Assembly (NCBI GenBank): GCA_027315115.1 | Contig: DAHUYQ010000028.1 | Span: 1-64,000 of the forward strand | Reading direction: 5' to 3' | Length of the DNA stretch: 64,000 bases | Origin: Solirubrobacterales bacterium | GTDB taxonomy: Bacteria > Actinomycetota > Thermoleophilia > Solirubrobacterales > Solirubrobacteraceae | Shown here: one piece after another, positions 17,791-26,634 of the stretch | Position numbering within the stretch: position 1 is the first letter of the stretch | How the letters are laid out: the number at the start of each line of letters is the position of its first letter | Translations under genes and position numbers: made by a program | Notes under the pieces: generated by a model | What the model saw: the letters and a program-made list of their open reading frames with translations, nothing else | Databases searched by the model: none | Told to the model about the DNA's origin: nothing

Positions 17791-18779
17791 GCGCCCCGCC
17801 CGCCTCCGACGACGCCGCCGTTGCTGTGCGCATCGTGCGCGTCGCGCTCGGAGTGGGTGTCGTATGCCTCCACGATCCGCTGCACGAGCTTGTGGCGCAC
17901 GACGTCCTCGCCCCCGAAGCGCACGAACTCGATCGCCTCGATGCTGTCGAGCACCTCCGCGACGGCCACCAGCCCCGAGCGCTGCTCGCGTGGCAGGTCG
18001 ATCTGGGTCACGTCGCCGGTGACGACCATCTTCGAGCCGAACCCAAGTCTGGTCAAGAACATCTTCATCTGCTCGGGCGTGGTGTTCTGAGCCTCGTCGA
18101 GGATCACGAAGGAGTCGTTGATCGTCCGGCCGCGCATGAAGGCCAGCGGCGCGACCTCGATCACGCCGCGCTCCAGATGCTGGGAGACCTTCTCGGGGTC
18201 GATCATGTCGTGCAGCGCGTCGAACAGCGGCCGCAGGTAGGGATCGACCTTGGCCATCATGTCTCCAGGCAGGAAGCCCAGCCGCTCGCCGGCCTCCACC
18301 GCGGGACGGGTGAGGATGATCCTGTTGACCTCGTGCCTGGAGAGCGCCGCCGCCGCCATCGCGACCGCCAGGAACGTCTTGCCGGTGCCCGCGGGGCCGA
18401 TCCCGAAGGTGATCGTGTTGGAGCGGATCGAGTCGACGTATCGCTTCTGGTTGATCGTCTTGGGCGCCACGCGCAGGTTGCGGTTGCGCCAGACGACGTC
18501 CTCCAGCACCTTGGCGGGCGACTCGTGGTGGTCGAGCGCGCCGGTGACCGCGGCGATCGTGCCCGGTCCGATCTGATGGCCGCGCTCGATCAGCTCGGAG
18601 AGCTCGCTCACGACGCGCCGCCCGGTGCGCGTCTCGCGCTCCTCGCCGTCCAGGGTGAGGAGGTTCCCGCGCAGGAACACTCTGCATCGAAGATGCCCCT
18701 CCAGAGCACGCAGGACCGCGTCCTGAGAGCCCGCCAGCTCAGCGGCCACATCGTTGGGCAGCTCGATCTGCGTCCTCAT
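17787..18779 (-). CDS. phoH: PhoH-family ATPase
   Basis: 330-residue P-loop ATPase related to PhoH/YbeZ, which works with YbeY in RNA metabolism. Walker A is GPAGTGKTFLA; the helicase-like region FVILDEAQNTTPEQMKMFLTR holds Walker B; GDVTQIDLPR follows. The N-terminal part (about 1-100) has the KH-like region seen in YbeZ. Start ATG at 18779, 10 bp after the yqeY stop; co-transcribed with ybeY and era. Confidence 0.94.
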   Translation of the reverse strand: MRTQIELPNDVAAELAGSQDAVLRALEGHLRCRVFLRGNLLTLDGEERETRTGRRVVSELSELIERGHQIGPGTIAAVTGALDHHESPAKVLEDVVWRNRNLRVAPKTINQKRYVDSIRSNTITFGIGPAGTGKTFLAVAMAAAALSRHEVNRIILTRPAVEAGERLGFLPGDMMAKVDPYLRPLFDALHDMIDPEKVSQHLERGVIEVAPLAFMRGRTINDSFVILDEAQNTTPEQMKMFLTRLGFGSKMVVTGDVTQIDLPREQRSGLVAVAEVLDSIEAIEFVRFGGEDVVRHKLVQRIVEAYDTHSERDAHDAHSNGGVVGGGRGA

Positions 18780-18789
18780 TCGGCGGCGT

Positions 18790-19221
18790 TCACCGACTCA
18801 GGGTCTCCTTCACCATCTCCGACACCCGCTTGCCCTCCGCGCGACCGTCCACAGCCGCCATCGCGCTCTTCATCGCCAGGCCCATGTCCTTGACGCTCTG
18901 CGCGCCGCTGTCGCTGACCGCCTGCTCGACGATCTCGCGCAGCCTGCTCTCATCAAGCTGCGCCGGCAGGTAGGCGCCGATCAGCTCCGCCTCGGCGCGC
19001 TCCTTGGCCTCGAGGTCCGCGCGCCCCCCGTCGGCGAATGCCTGCGCGGCCTCCAGACGTCGCTTGCGCTCGCGGCGCAGCACCGCCAGCTCGTCGTCGT
19101 GGCCGTCCTTCTCAGCCTTCTGCAGCTCGGAGAGCAGCAGCCGCAACGCGGCCAGGCGCTCGCGCTGCCCGTCGCGCATCGCCTGCTTGACGTCTGCCTG
19201 GATCTGCTCGCGCAGCTTCAT
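18790..19221 (-). CDS. GatB/YqeY domain protein
   Basis: 143-residue stand-alone YqeY protein, related to the tail domain of the GatB/E tRNA amidotransferase subunits. The typical MKLREQIQADVKQAMRDGQ start, LIGAYLPAQLDESRLREIV and DMGLAMKSAM segments are present. The ATG at 19221 is chosen over an extension to 19314. First gene of the yqeY-phoH-ybeY-era operon. Biochemical role not established; tRNA binding is inferred from the GatB homology. Confidence 0.88.
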   Translation of the reverse strand: MKLREQIQADVKQAMRDGQRERLAALRLLLSELQKAEKDGHDDELAVLRRERKRRLEAAQAFADGGRADLEAKERAEAELIGAYLPAQLDESRLREIVEQAVSDSGAQSVKDMGLAMKSAMAAVDGRAEGKRVSEMVKETLSR

Positions 19222-19557
19222 GCGCGCCCGCCCAGGCGGAGCGCTTCTTGGCGTGGGCGCGATCCAAGCATGCTCATGGCACTCAGGATACGCCGCTTGC
19301 CGGCCGCGTTCCACATCCCCCGCGTCGCGCTGACCGGCCGGCGCCGGAAACGCATGTTTGTATTCTCACAAACAGCGGCTTGACAATAGCGCTCCCGGTC
19401 ATTTTCAACACTTTCCTGGCGGGTCATTGTGTCTTCAACGGCTCGTTGCCCCAAGACTCGACAGCGCAATCGAATGTCAGCAGAGCGTTCTCGGCCATCC
19501 CGCCAGGCGGGAAGGCACCTAAATTCAGAGTCCCTGGAGGAGGGGCACGGCGCACCG
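19222..19557. other. Intergenic region, divergent promoters
   Basis: 336 bp between the divergent yqeY and Crp-family genes. It is more A/T-rich than the flanking genes around 19350-19470 and holds the palindrome at 19355-19374 and a TTGACA box at 19380. A purine-rich GGAGGAGGGG lies 13-20 bp before the regulator's ATG. No protein-coding sequence recognised. Confidence 0.6.
19355..19374. promoter_or_regulatory. Candidate operator between yqeY and the Crp-family gene
   Basis: TGTTTGTATTCTCACAAACA: perfect 7-bp arms around a 6-bp spacer in a locally A/T-rich stretch. TTGACA, a good -35 hexamer, begins 6 bp downstream at 19380, although no good -10 follows at 17 bp. The outward TGT/ACA symmetry resembles Crp/Fnr-family sites in general form, and the adjacent gene encodes such a protein, so autoregulation is plausible. 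Confidence 0.55.
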
Positions 19558-20268
19558 ATGATCGCCGTCCTGGAAGTCGAACCGAGCCTTGGGTCCCATC
19601 TCGATCCGGCCAGTCTGGCTGCCGCCCGACGCGAGGCGTTCGCGCCTCTGCTCGAGCTCGGCCGCGGCCGCTGGCGCTGGGAGCAGTCGTCCATGCAAGC
19701 CGGCAACTCGCTCGGCATGCTCGTCCTCGACGGCATGCTGGCCAGACGTCAGGATGTCGGCCAGCTCTCCTACGTGGAGCTGCTCGGGGAAGGGGACCTG
19801 CTGCGGCCCTGGACCGCGGAAGAAAGCACGACGCTCGCCGGCGCCGCGAGCTGGCAGGTGCTCACTCCGACTCGAATCGCGATGCTCGACCGCGACTTCG
19901 CGCTTCGCACGCGTCACTGGCCGGAGATCGCGGCGGCGCTGCTCGAACGCTCCAGCCTGCGCTCACGCGCGCTGGTGATCACGCTGGCGATCCACGGCGC
20001 GGTGCGAGTGCGAGACAGGCTGCTGCTGATCCTCTGGCACCTGGCGGATCGCTGGGGCCACGTCACGCCACGCGGAACGGTGCTGCCGATCGCGCTGACG
20101 CACGAAAGCCTTGCGCAGCTCATAGGAGCACGCCGCTCGCCGGTCACGGTCGCGTTGGGCGAACTGCGGCGCGAGGGGCTCGTGCGACGCGAGCGCCGTG
20201 ACATGTGGCTGCTGAGCGGCGAGCCTCCGCTGGAGATCGCGCAGACCCGGCGCGGCGCGGACGGGTAG
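19558..20268 (+). CDS. Crp/Fnr-family transcriptional regulator
   Basis: 236 residues: an N-terminal cyclic-nucleotide-binding-like beta-barrel (about 25-135; SYVELLGEGDLLRPW) and a C-terminal Crp-type helix-turn-helix (IALTHESLAQLIGARRSPVT, LGELRREGLVRRE). No cysteines suggest an Fe-S cluster, so it is not an obvious oxygen sensor; the effector is unknown. ATG at 19558; upstream in-frame starts lack support. The SDR gene follows after about 10 bp, so the two are probably co-transcribed. Confidence 0.87.
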   Translation: MIAVLEVEPSLGSHLDPASLAAARREAFAPLLELGRGRWRWEQSSMQAGNSLGMLVLDGMLARRQDVGQLSYVELLGEGDLLRPWTAEESTTLAGAASWQVLTPTRIAMLDRDFALRTRHWPEIAAALLERSSLRSRALVITLAIHGAVRVRDRLLLILWHLADRWGHVTPRGTVLPIALTHESLAQLIGARRSPVTVALGELRREGLVRRERRDMWLLSGEPPLEIAQTRRGADG

Positions 20269-20277
20269 GCTGCCCGC

Positions 20278-21123
20278 ATTCCGGCAGACCGCCCCTTTCC
20301 GTTCTCAGATTCGCTGCTTGCCGACGAGGTCGCGATCGTCACCGGCGGCGGCTCGGGCCTCGGTCGCCAGACGGCGCTGACGCTCGCATCCTGCGGCGCT
20401 CGCGTGATCGTCTGCGGCCGGCGTGAGGAGCCGTTGCGCGAGACCGCGCAGCTCGATCCCCGCGGGTCGATAGAGACGCATGTGTGCGACATCCGCGAGG
20501 AGGACCAGGTCGATCGGATGGTCGAGACCGCGCTGGAGCGCCACGGGCAGATAGACCTGCTGGTCAACAACGCCGGCGGGCAGTTCCTGGCTCCGGCGGA
20601 GTCGATCACCCCCAAGGGGTTCAGGACCGTGATACGCCTGAACGTCGAGGGGACCTGGCTGGTCACTCACGCCGTTGCCACCAAGGCGATGATCCCCTCG
20701 GGCCGGGGCGGCAAGATCTTCAGCGTCACCATCTCCCCCCACAACGGAATGCCGGGGATGGCTCACTCGGGCGCGGCCAGAGCCGCCGTGGAGAACCTGA
20801 TGCGAACGCTGGCGGTGGAGTGGGCGCGCTTCGACATCCGGCTGCTGGCGATCGCGGCCGGCCAGTTCGCCACTCAGACGCTGCTGAGCAAGTACCCGCA
20901 GGCGATCGTGCGGCGACTCGCCGAGACGATCCCGGCGGGCCGCCTGGGCACCGAGCGGGAGTTCGCCTCTCTGGTCGCCTTCCTGGCCTCCGACGCCGCC
21001 AGCTTCATCACCGGCACGGTGATCACCACCGACGGAGCGCGTGACGACTGGCTGGGTCGCTGGCCCCCGGTCCAGGCCGCTGACGCCGAGGGCCGCCCGC
21101 TGAGCGAGGAGCGTCGCGACTGA
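20278..21123 (+). CDS. SDR oxidoreductase, trans-2-enoyl-CoA / 2,4-dienoyl-CoA reductase-like
   Basis: NAD(P)H-dependent reductase of the short-chain dehydrogenase superfamily. The cofactor loop VTGGGSGLGRQTA lies upstream of the first GTG (20404), so the gene must start earlier. Between the in-frame stop at 20266 and 20404 there is no ATG, GTG or TTG; the candidates are ATT at 20278 (used here, 281 residues) and CTG at 20314. NNAGGQFLAP is normal, but the usual YxxxK is replaced by MAHSGAARAAVENL, the form seen in peroxisomal enoyl-CoA and dienoyl-CoA reductases, which supports an acyl-CoA substrate. Probably in an operon with the Crp-family gene. Confidence 0.82.
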   Translation: MPADRPFPFSDSLLADEVAIVTGGGSGLGRQTALTLASCGARVIVCGRREEPLRETAQLDPRGSIETHVCDIREEDQVDRMVETALERHGQIDLLVNNAGGQFLAPAESITPKGFRTVIRLNVEGTWLVTHAVATKAMIPSGRGGKIFSVTISPHNGMPGMAHSGAARAAVENLMRTLAVEWARFDIRLLAIAAGQFATQTLLSKYPQAIVRRLAETIPAGRLGTEREFASLVAFLASDAASFITGTVITTDGARDDWLGRWPPVQAADAEGRPLSEERRD

Positions 21124-21191
21124 GCGGCCGCGGATGCCGCGCGGCCGCGGATGCCGCGCGGCCGCTGACGCCGTGCGGCCGCTGACGCCGT
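21124..21191. repeat. Four 17-bp tandem repeats directly after a stop codon
   Basis: Starting at the first base after the SDR stop: two copies of GCGGCCGCGGATGCCGC and two of GCGGCCGCTGACGCCGT. Each unit contains the palindrome GCGGCCGC (NotI site). It is one of three GC-rich tandem arrays that lie immediately after genes in this window. Confidence 0.85.
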
Positions 21192-21310
21192 GGTGCCGCG
21201 GCGCTGTTCCGGCGCGCGGCGCTCGCCGCCATCCCCGGCAGCCAATAACCTGAGGGCGTGAGGTTTCATCCCGCAGCTCTGCGTGTCGTGCTCGCCGGCG
21301 CGCTGGAACG

Positions 21311-22546
21311 ATGAGCGTGTCACCGAGCGAGCAGGCGGCGCTGCTGCGTTACGAGCAGGCGCTCGCGCCGTTCACACGGGACGCCGCTCGCCTGCGCCCG
21401 GCGGGCGCGGAAGTGATCGACGCGCACACGCATCTCGGCCTCGACGAGGATGGACGCTCGCTCGACCTCGAGGGCCTGCTCTCCATGCTCGACGCCGCAG
21501 AGGCGTCTCGTGCGTGTGTCTTCCCGCTGCACGATCCCGAGCGGCGCCCCTCCTACAGCCTGCCCAACGATCGCATTCTGCGATGGGCAGGCCACAGCGA
21601 CGGCAGGCTCATCCCGTTCTGCCGGCTCGATCCGGCCGAAGACCCGATCTCGGAGGGCGAGCGCTGCCTTCAGGCGGGCGCCCGAGGCATCAAGCTGCAT
21701 CCGCGCGCGCAGGCATTCGACTTCAGCAGCGGTCCGATGCGAGACATCTTCGCGCTGGCCGAAGAAGCGCGCGTGCCGATCCTGATCCACGCGGGCAGAG
21801 GGCTGCCGCCGCTGGCCGACGGGCTCGTGAGCCTGGCGCTCGCGCACCCGGGCGCCACGCTGATCCTGGCTCACGGCGCGATCTGCGACCAGGGCATCAT
21901 CACGACGCGGCTTGCGGATCACCCAGCCGTGCTCTACGACACCTCGTGCTTCTTTCCGGTCGACGTGATCGAGCTGCTGGCGCGCGTGCCCGCCGAGCGT
22001 GTCGTCTTCGCCTCCGATCCACCCTATGGGGCAACCGCATCCGGGCTGTATCTGGCTCTGCGAGTGGCGGCGCAGGCCGGTCTCGACGACCAGGCGTCGC
22101 GCGCGCTGCTCGGCGAGACGATGGCCGCGCTGATCGACGGCCAGGAGCTGCCGGCGCCGCGCGAGCCTCGCCGACCGGGAGCGATAGCCCTCTCCGGTCG
22201 CCTCGCGCGCATCTACGGCTATGCGAGCCTGGCCGGGCCCGCGCTGTTCGGCGGGGCCGTGGAGCAGGCGCTCGCGATGATCGAGATGGCGATCGCGGCG
22301 TGCCGGCTGCCGGAGGGCATCGAGGTGGAGATGCCGGAGCACGAGCGTGAGGCGCTGGACGCGATAGAGCCCGCGCTGGGCGCCTCCCTGGACCTCCTGC
22401 GCGGCGGCGATGGCTCGCAGGCGATCCTCAGAGCCTCGCTCGACCTACTGTTCCGGTCGATCGCGATGGCCGCGACGGCTCTGCCGGACTCCGAGGCGGT
22501 CGAGGTCTTCAGCTCCTACCCTCAGGCCAGCCCGGTCGAGGACTGA
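21311..22546 (+). CDS. Amidohydrolase-family protein (Amidohydro_2-like)
   Basis: 411 residues. TIM-barrel metal hydrolase signatures: VIDAHTHLGLDEDG near residue 37, GIKLHPRAQAF, ILIHAGRG, LILAHGAICD and VFASDPPYGA, giving the His/Asp metal-ligand set of the ACMSD/amidohydrolase-2 group. The last 100 residues form an added helical domain without a match I recognise. Substrate unknown; members act as hydrolases or decarboxylases. Its 3' end overlaps the convergent prmA by 25 bp. Confidence 0.82.
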   Translation: MSVSPSEQAALLRYEQALAPFTRDAARLRPAGAEVIDAHTHLGLDEDGRSLDLEGLLSMLDAAEASRACVFPLHDPERRPSYSLPNDRILRWAGHSDGRLIPFCRLDPAEDPISEGERCLQAGARGIKLHPRAQAFDFSSGPMRDIFALAEEARVPILIHAGRGLPPLADGLVSLALAHPGATLILAHGAICDQGIITTRLADHPAVLYDTSCFFPVDVIELLARVPAERVVFASDPPYGATASGLYLALRVAAQAGLDDQASRALLGETMAALIDGQELPAPREPRRPGAIALSGRLARIYGYASLAGPALFGGAVEQALAMIEMAIAACRLPEGIEVEMPEHEREALDAIEPALGASLDLLRGGDGSQAILRASLDLLFRSIAMAATALPDSEAVEVFSSYPQASPVED

Positions 22547-23421
22547 GCAGAGCCCGCCGCCGGCGCGTCGTCAGGCGCCGAGAGCCATACGGCGGCCCAT
22601 TCGCCCTCGTGCAGGCGGGAGCGCTCCTGCATCGCGCACCTGTCGACGAAGGCTCGTGCGACCTCGTCCGCCTCCCCGGCGAGCAGACCACTGATCACGA
22701 GCCGAGCGGGTGGCGTTGCGATCCGATCGGCCAGCTCGATCAGCAGCGGGCGCAACAGGTTGGCCATCACGGTCGCGCCCTGCATCTGCGGCAGTCCGTC
22801 CCTGCGCAGGTCGAAGCGCTCGACCTCGATCCGCACGTCGTTGGCAGTCGCGTTGGCCTCTGCGGCGCGCACGCTCTCGGGATCGTGGTCGAGGGCAAGC
22901 ACACGCCCGAACCGCAGCTTTGCCGCCGCGATCGCGAGCACCCCCGATCCGGTGCCGATGTCAACCAGCGGCCCGCTCTGCCCGCTGCCGGCGAGCTGGA
23001 GCAGCAGCGCCAGGCAGAGCTTCGTGGTCGCGTGGGCGCCGGTCCCGAACGCCTGGCCGGGATCGATCACGATCTCCTGCGCCTGCGCCGAGGCGAGGCT
23101 CGGCTCCCAGGGCGGCCGCACCCGCAGCGATGGCACCGTGGAGCCGGCTGGGGCGTCAACCAGCACCGGCTTGTGGAACTGCTTCCAGCGTTGCGCCCAG
23201 TCCTCGGCGACCTCGCTCGTGCTGACCTCCACGAGCGCGCCGCCGACGGTCGCCTGCAGCGCCGGCAGGTCCGGCAGCTCCCCCGGCGCGCCATAGACCG
23301 CGTACTCGACGGTCTGGTCGTCGTGCTCGATCTCCTCCACACCGCTCGGGGCCAGCTCGAGCAGGTCGGCCAGCGCGATCTCGGCCTGCTCGCGCCTGAC
23401 TCGCAGCGCCAGCCTGATCAC
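22522..23421 (-). CDS. prmA: Ribosomal protein L11 methyltransferase
   Basis: SAM-dependent methyltransferase that trimethylates ribosomal protein L11. 299 residues; the SAM loop is [17 protein letters not shown], preceded by [17 protein letters not shown], which is diagnostic for PrmA, and followed by [16 protein letters not shown]. The start is a GTG at 23421 that forms a GTGA overlap with the dnaJ stop; the frame is open upstream inside dnaJ but meaningless there. Last gene of hrcA-dnaJ-prmA. Confidence 0.94.
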   Translation of the reverse strand: MIRLALRVRREQAEIALADLLELAPSGVEEIEHDDQTVEYAVYGAPGELPDLPALQATVGGALVEVSTSEVAEDWAQRWKQFHKPVLVDAPAGSTVPSLRVRPPWEPSLASAQAQEIVIDPGQAFGTGAHATTKLCLALLLQLAGSGQSGPLVDIGTGSGVLAIAAAKLRFGRVLALDHDPESVRAAEANATANDVRIEVERFDLRRDGLPQMQGATVMANLLRPLLIELADRIATPPARLVISGLLAGEADEVARAFVDRCAMQERSRLHEGEWAAVWLSAPDDAPAAGSAQSSTGLA

Positions 23422-24545
23422 GAATGCCCGCGCAGGGCGCGCCGCACCTTCGAGAGCACCGAATCCTCGGAGCGCAGGTTCTCCTCGGTCAGCGTCGCGT
23501 TCAGGCGCTCCATCAGCTCGCGCTGCTCCCCTGTCAGCCGGCGCGGCACGACCACGTCGAGCACCACCCGCAGATCGCCCCGGCGACCGCGTCGGAGCTG
23601 CGGCATCCCGTGCCCTTTCATCGTGATGATCTCGCCCGGCTGCGAGCCGGCCGGCACGTCGACGTCGAGCGGGCCGTCGAGCGTCGGCACCTGCATCACA
23701 CCTCCAAGCGCGGCCAGCGGCGCAGGCAGCGAGAGCGCGGTGATCAGATCGTCGCCTTCGCGCAGGAAGCGCTCGTCGGGCCGGACCCTGACGAGCACGT
23801 AGAGATCGCCGGCGCCCGCCCCGGCCTCGCCGGCGTGCCCCCTGCCCGCCAGCCTGATCCGCTGGCCGTCGGCGATGCCCGCCGGTATCTCGACTCCAAG
23901 CGTCTGCCTGGCGGCCCGGCGGCCGCGGCCGCGGCACTCGCGGCAGGGCTGGCTGGGCAGGCGCCCGTCGCCGTGGCAGGTGTCGCAGACGACCGTTCTG
24001 ACCATCTGGCCAAACGGGGTGCGGGTCACGCCCTGGAGCTGGCCCGATCCGCCGCAGCGCTTGCAGGTCTCGATCGGCGTGCCCGGCTCGGCGCCGTTGC
24101 CGCGACAGTGCTCGCAGACCTCCACGGCCTCATAGGACACCTCGACGTTCTTGCCTTCGGCGGCCTCCGCAAGCTCGATCTCGACCGAGACGGCCACATC
24201 CCCGCCAGGCGCAGGACCGGAGCGGGCGCCGAACTGCCCGCCGAAGAACGCGTCGAAGAGATCGCCGATCGACCCGAACGCGTCGAAGTTGGGTGAGAAG
24301 CCCCCGGAGCGCAGCCCTTCGTGCCCGTAGCGGTCATAGGTGGCGCGGCGATCCGCGTCGGAGAGGATCTCGTAGGCCTCCGCGGCCTCCTTGAACTTGT
24401 CCTCCGCCTGCGGGTCATGCGCGTTGACATCCGGGTGCAGTTCGCGTGCCAGGCGGCGAAAAGCCTTCTTGATCTCCTGCTCGGAGGCGTCGCGGCGGAC
24501 TCCGAGCACCTCATATGGGTCGCGTGGGGTGGATGTGGTGCTCAT
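23418..24545 (-). CDS. dnaJ: Chaperone DnaJ (Hsp40)
   Basis: Co-chaperone of DnaK. 375 residues: J domain with HPD ([10 protein letters not shown]) at the N-terminus, a Gly/Phe-rich region, four zinc-finger repeats ([32 protein letters not shown]) and the C-terminal substrate-binding domains. The ATG at 24545 is preferred to an in-frame TTG two codons upstream. It follows hrcA by 18 bp and is coupled to prmA. This is the DnaJ2-type arrangement found with hrcA, away from dnaK-grpE. Confidence 0.97.
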   Translation of the reverse strand: MSTTSTPRDPYEVLGVRRDASEQEIKKAFRRLARELHPDVNAHDPQAEDKFKEAAEAYEILSDADRRATYDRYGHEGLRSGGFSPNFDAFGSIGDLFDAFFGGQFGARSGPAPGGDVAVSVEIELAEAAEGKNVEVSYEAVEVCEHCRGNGAEPGTPIETCKRCGGSGQLQGVTRTPFGQMVRTVVCDTCHGDGRLPSQPCRECRGRGRRAARQTLGVEIPAGIADGQRIRLAGRGHAGEAGAGAGDLYVLVRVRPDERFLREGDDLITALSLPAPLAALGGVMQVPTLDGPLDVDVPAGSQPGEIITMKGHGMPQLRRGRRGDLRVVLDVVVPRRLTGEQRELMERLNATLTEENLRSEDSVLSKVRRALRGHS

Positions 24546-24563
24546 CGGCAAGGGCCTGAGACG

Positions 24564-25592
24564 CTAGCGGTCGGCGTAGGCGTCTTGCACTACCCGGGAG
24601 AGCTCGCGTGCGGCCTCCCTCACGGTAGCGATCGCGCCCGCGTAATCCATTCTCACCGGGCCGATCAGCGAGACGGCGCCGAGCTTGCGCTGCGCCAGCC
24701 CGTATCCGGCCGCCACGACGGAGAAGGGCCGCATCGCCGGAAGCTCGTTCTCCTCCCCTATCCGCACGTAGACGTCGGGAACGGCAAGCGCCGTGCGGAG
24801 CACGTTCAGAAGCGCCACACGACGCTCGAGCAGGCTCATCAGCTCGTTGATGTGGGCCACGTTCTCGAACTGCCCCGCGGAGAGCAGTTGGCTCGTGCCC
24901 TCCACGTAGAGCGCGGTCTCGCTCTCGGCCGGGGCCTCGTCCAGGAAGGCCGGCGCCAGCCGGCTCAGGAAGTCGCGCTCCACGTCTCCGAGCCCGTCGT
25001 CGATCAGGCGCGAGTGCAGGATCCGCGCGCCGACGCCGACCCCAGCGAGCCGCTCGTTCAGGTACTCCCCCGCCCAGTTGACCAGTCCGGGGTCCACGGG
25101 CGCCTCGAAGGTGAGGATCATCTTCGAGACGCCCCCCGTCGAGGTGATGATCACGACCGCGACCACCTGCGGCTGTAGCGCAAGCACCTCGACGTGGCGG
25201 ATCTTGGCCATGTCCAGCCGCGGCGCCGAGACGACCGCAAGCAGATTGCTGACCTGTGAGAGCGCCTCGGTGGTGAACCGGATCGCGTCCTCGACCTCCC
25301 TGCGGACCATGGAGATCCCGAGGCGCCTCGCGGGCTGCAGTCCGCTGCCCGACGCAAGCATCAGATCGACCACGTAGCGCCGGCCCGCGTCGGTCGGCAC
25401 GCGCCCGGCGGAGGTGTGCGGGTGCGTCAGCAGCCCCTGCTCCTCCAGCAGAGAAAGCTCGTTGCGCACCGTCGAGGGACCGCAGTCCAGTCTCGGATCG
25501 GCGGCGATCGCCCGTGAGGCGACCGGCTGCCCTGTCTGGACGTGGGCATCCACGACCGAGCAGAGGATCCTCTCCTGGCGGGGCGTCAACAT
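24564..25592 (-). CDS. hrcA: Heat-inducible transcription repressor HrcA
   Basis: Repressor of class I heat-shock genes. 342 residues, N-terminal winged helix (PVASRAIAADPRLDCGPSTVRNELSLLE region) and a C-terminal GAF-like domain. No CIRCE element (TTAGCACTC inverted repeat) is visible upstream of this operon, so autoregulation is not supported here. A TAAGAT box ends 6 nt before the ATG (minus strand, 25599-25604), which could give a leaderless mRNA. Co-transcribed with dnaJ and prmA. Confidence 0.95.
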   Translation of the reverse strand: MLTPRQERILCSVVDAHVQTGQPVASRAIAADPRLDCGPSTVRNELSLLEEQGLLTHPHTSAGRVPTDAGRRYVVDLMLASGSGLQPARRLGISMVRREVEDAIRFTTEALSQVSNLLAVVSAPRLDMAKIRHVEVLALQPQVVAVVIITSTGGVSKMILTFEAPVDPGLVNWAGEYLNERLAGVGVGARILHSRLIDDGLGDVERDFLSRLAPAFLDEAPAESETALYVEGTSQLLSAGQFENVAHINELMSLLERRVALLNVLRTALAVPDVYVRIGEENELPAMRPFSVVAAGYGLAQRKLGAVSLIGPVRMDYAGAIATVREAARELSRVVQDAYADR

Positions 25593-25619
25593 ACCTTGAT
25601 CTTAGGTCCTGCACCGGGC

Positions 25620-25694
25620 GGCGATGCGGGCTGGCGGCAGCCGCGGCCGGCCCGCTCGCCCCTGCCCGCATCGCCGGCCCGCCGCCTGCGGGCC
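25620..25694 (-). terminator. Hairpin cluster between hadB and hrcA
   Basis: Two inverted repeats: GGCGATGCGGGC at 25620-25631 pairs with 25664-25675 (12-bp arms), and GGCCCGC at 25676 pairs with GCGGGCC at 25688 (7-bp arms, 5-nt loop). No T-tract follows. It is a plausible GC-rich actinobacterial terminator for hadB, but unproven. Confidence 0.4.
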
Positions 25695-25713
25695 GGGGCC
25701 TCCAGACGCCCCC

Positions 25714-26103
25714 TCAGAGCTGCAGCTCGGCCTCGGCGTTGCGGATGATCTGCTTGCCCGCCTGCTCGGCGACCGTGTCCACGATCAGGCGGCCATCGGC
25801 GGCCTCTCGTACGGTCCCCGTCACGACGACCTCCTGCTCGGGCACGCCCATGCCTCGAAACTGCACGGAGAGGCGCTTGAGGTGCTGCGGTCCGCCGGCG
25901 GCGTCGGTCTGGGCCCTGGCGACCTGCGCCATGCTCCAGAGGCCGTGCAGGATCCGCCCCGGCAGGCCGACGGCTTTCGCGAACTCCTCGTCGATGTGGA
26001 TCGGATTGAAGTCACCGGATGCGCCCGCGTAGCGGACGGTCAGGTACTTGTCGGGCGTGACCTTCAGCTCGGGGATCTGCTCGCCCACGTTCAGGGTGGC
26101 CAT
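25714..26103 (-). CDS. MaoC-like (R)-hydroxyacyl dehydratase, HadB-type subunit
   Basis: 129-residue hot-dog fold protein. The hydratase catalytic motif is intact: YAGASGDFNPIHIDEEFA holds the Asp and His of the MaoC family. With the preceding HadA-like gene it forms the two-subunit 3-hydroxyacyl-ACP/CoA dehydratase known from FAS-II of mycobacteria. The ATG at 26103 lies 6 bp after the HadA stop; the long upstream frame overlaps hadA and is not real. In an organism without mycolic acids the substrate may be ordinary fatty acyl chains. Confidence 0.88.
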   Translation of the reverse strand: MATLNVGEQIPELKVTPDKYLTVRYAGASGDFNPIHIDEEFAKAVGLPGRILHGLWSMAQVARAQTDAAGGPQHLKRLSVQFRGMGVPEQEVVVTGTVREAADGRLIVDTVAEQAGKQIIRNAEAELQL

Positions 26104-26108
26104 TGCGC

Positions 26109-26549
26109 TCACACTCCTCGCACGATGTTGGTCCAGGTGCCGCGAGCGACCTCCTCGCCACGCTGGTTGGTGGACACGGACTCGAAGACGTAATAGCCGC
26201 GACCGTCCTCTTCGCGAATCTCCTTCACGCTGGCGACCGTCGATATCTCGTCGCCGGCGACGACGAGGGGGCCCCACTTGAACTCCTGCCCGCCGTGGAC
26301 CATGAGGGCGAAGTTGAGCTCGACCTCGGGATCGAACAGGACCGGACCGACGGCCGGCGCGCTGTAGACGACCGCGAACATCGGTGGGGCGACGACATCG
26401 GCATACCCCGCCTGGCGAGCGGCCTGCACATCCAGGTGGATCGGGTTTGTCTCGCCGACGGCGAGCGCGTACTCCTTGATCTTCTCGCGACCGACCGCAT
26501 AGTGCGTGGGCGCGTAAGCCTTCCCTACGGCTTTGGTGTTGACTGGCAC
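26109..26549 (-). CDS. MaoC-like dehydratase partner, HadA-type subunit
   Basis: 146-residue hot-dog protein of the FAS1_DH_region/HadA type. It has VGREKIKEYALAVGETNPIHLD but lacks the catalytic His-Asp pair in the usual place, as is normal for the structural subunit. The GTG at 26549 is chosen because AAGGAG lies 9 nt upstream; an ATG at 26603 would add 18 basic residues. Followed by hadB after 5 bp. Confidence 0.87.
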   Translation of the reverse strand: MPVNTKAVGKAYAPTHYAVGREKIKEYALAVGETNPIHLDVQAARQAGYADVVAPPMFAVVYSAPAVGPVLFDPEVELNFALMVHGGQEFKWGPLVVAGDEISTVASVKEIREEDGRGYYVFESVSTNQRGEEVARGTWTNIVRGV

Positions 26550-26634
26550 CGCGATGGACTCCTTGCGCGTTGGACGCTTCCTCGGACTGCGACGACCGTG
26601 CATGGCACGTGATGATCGCCGCGGCGGCGGAGTT

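Noticed and set aside
25593-25713. CIRCE element upstream of hrcA
   Set aside because: No TTAGCACTC-N9-GAGTGCTAA-like inverted repeat is present here.
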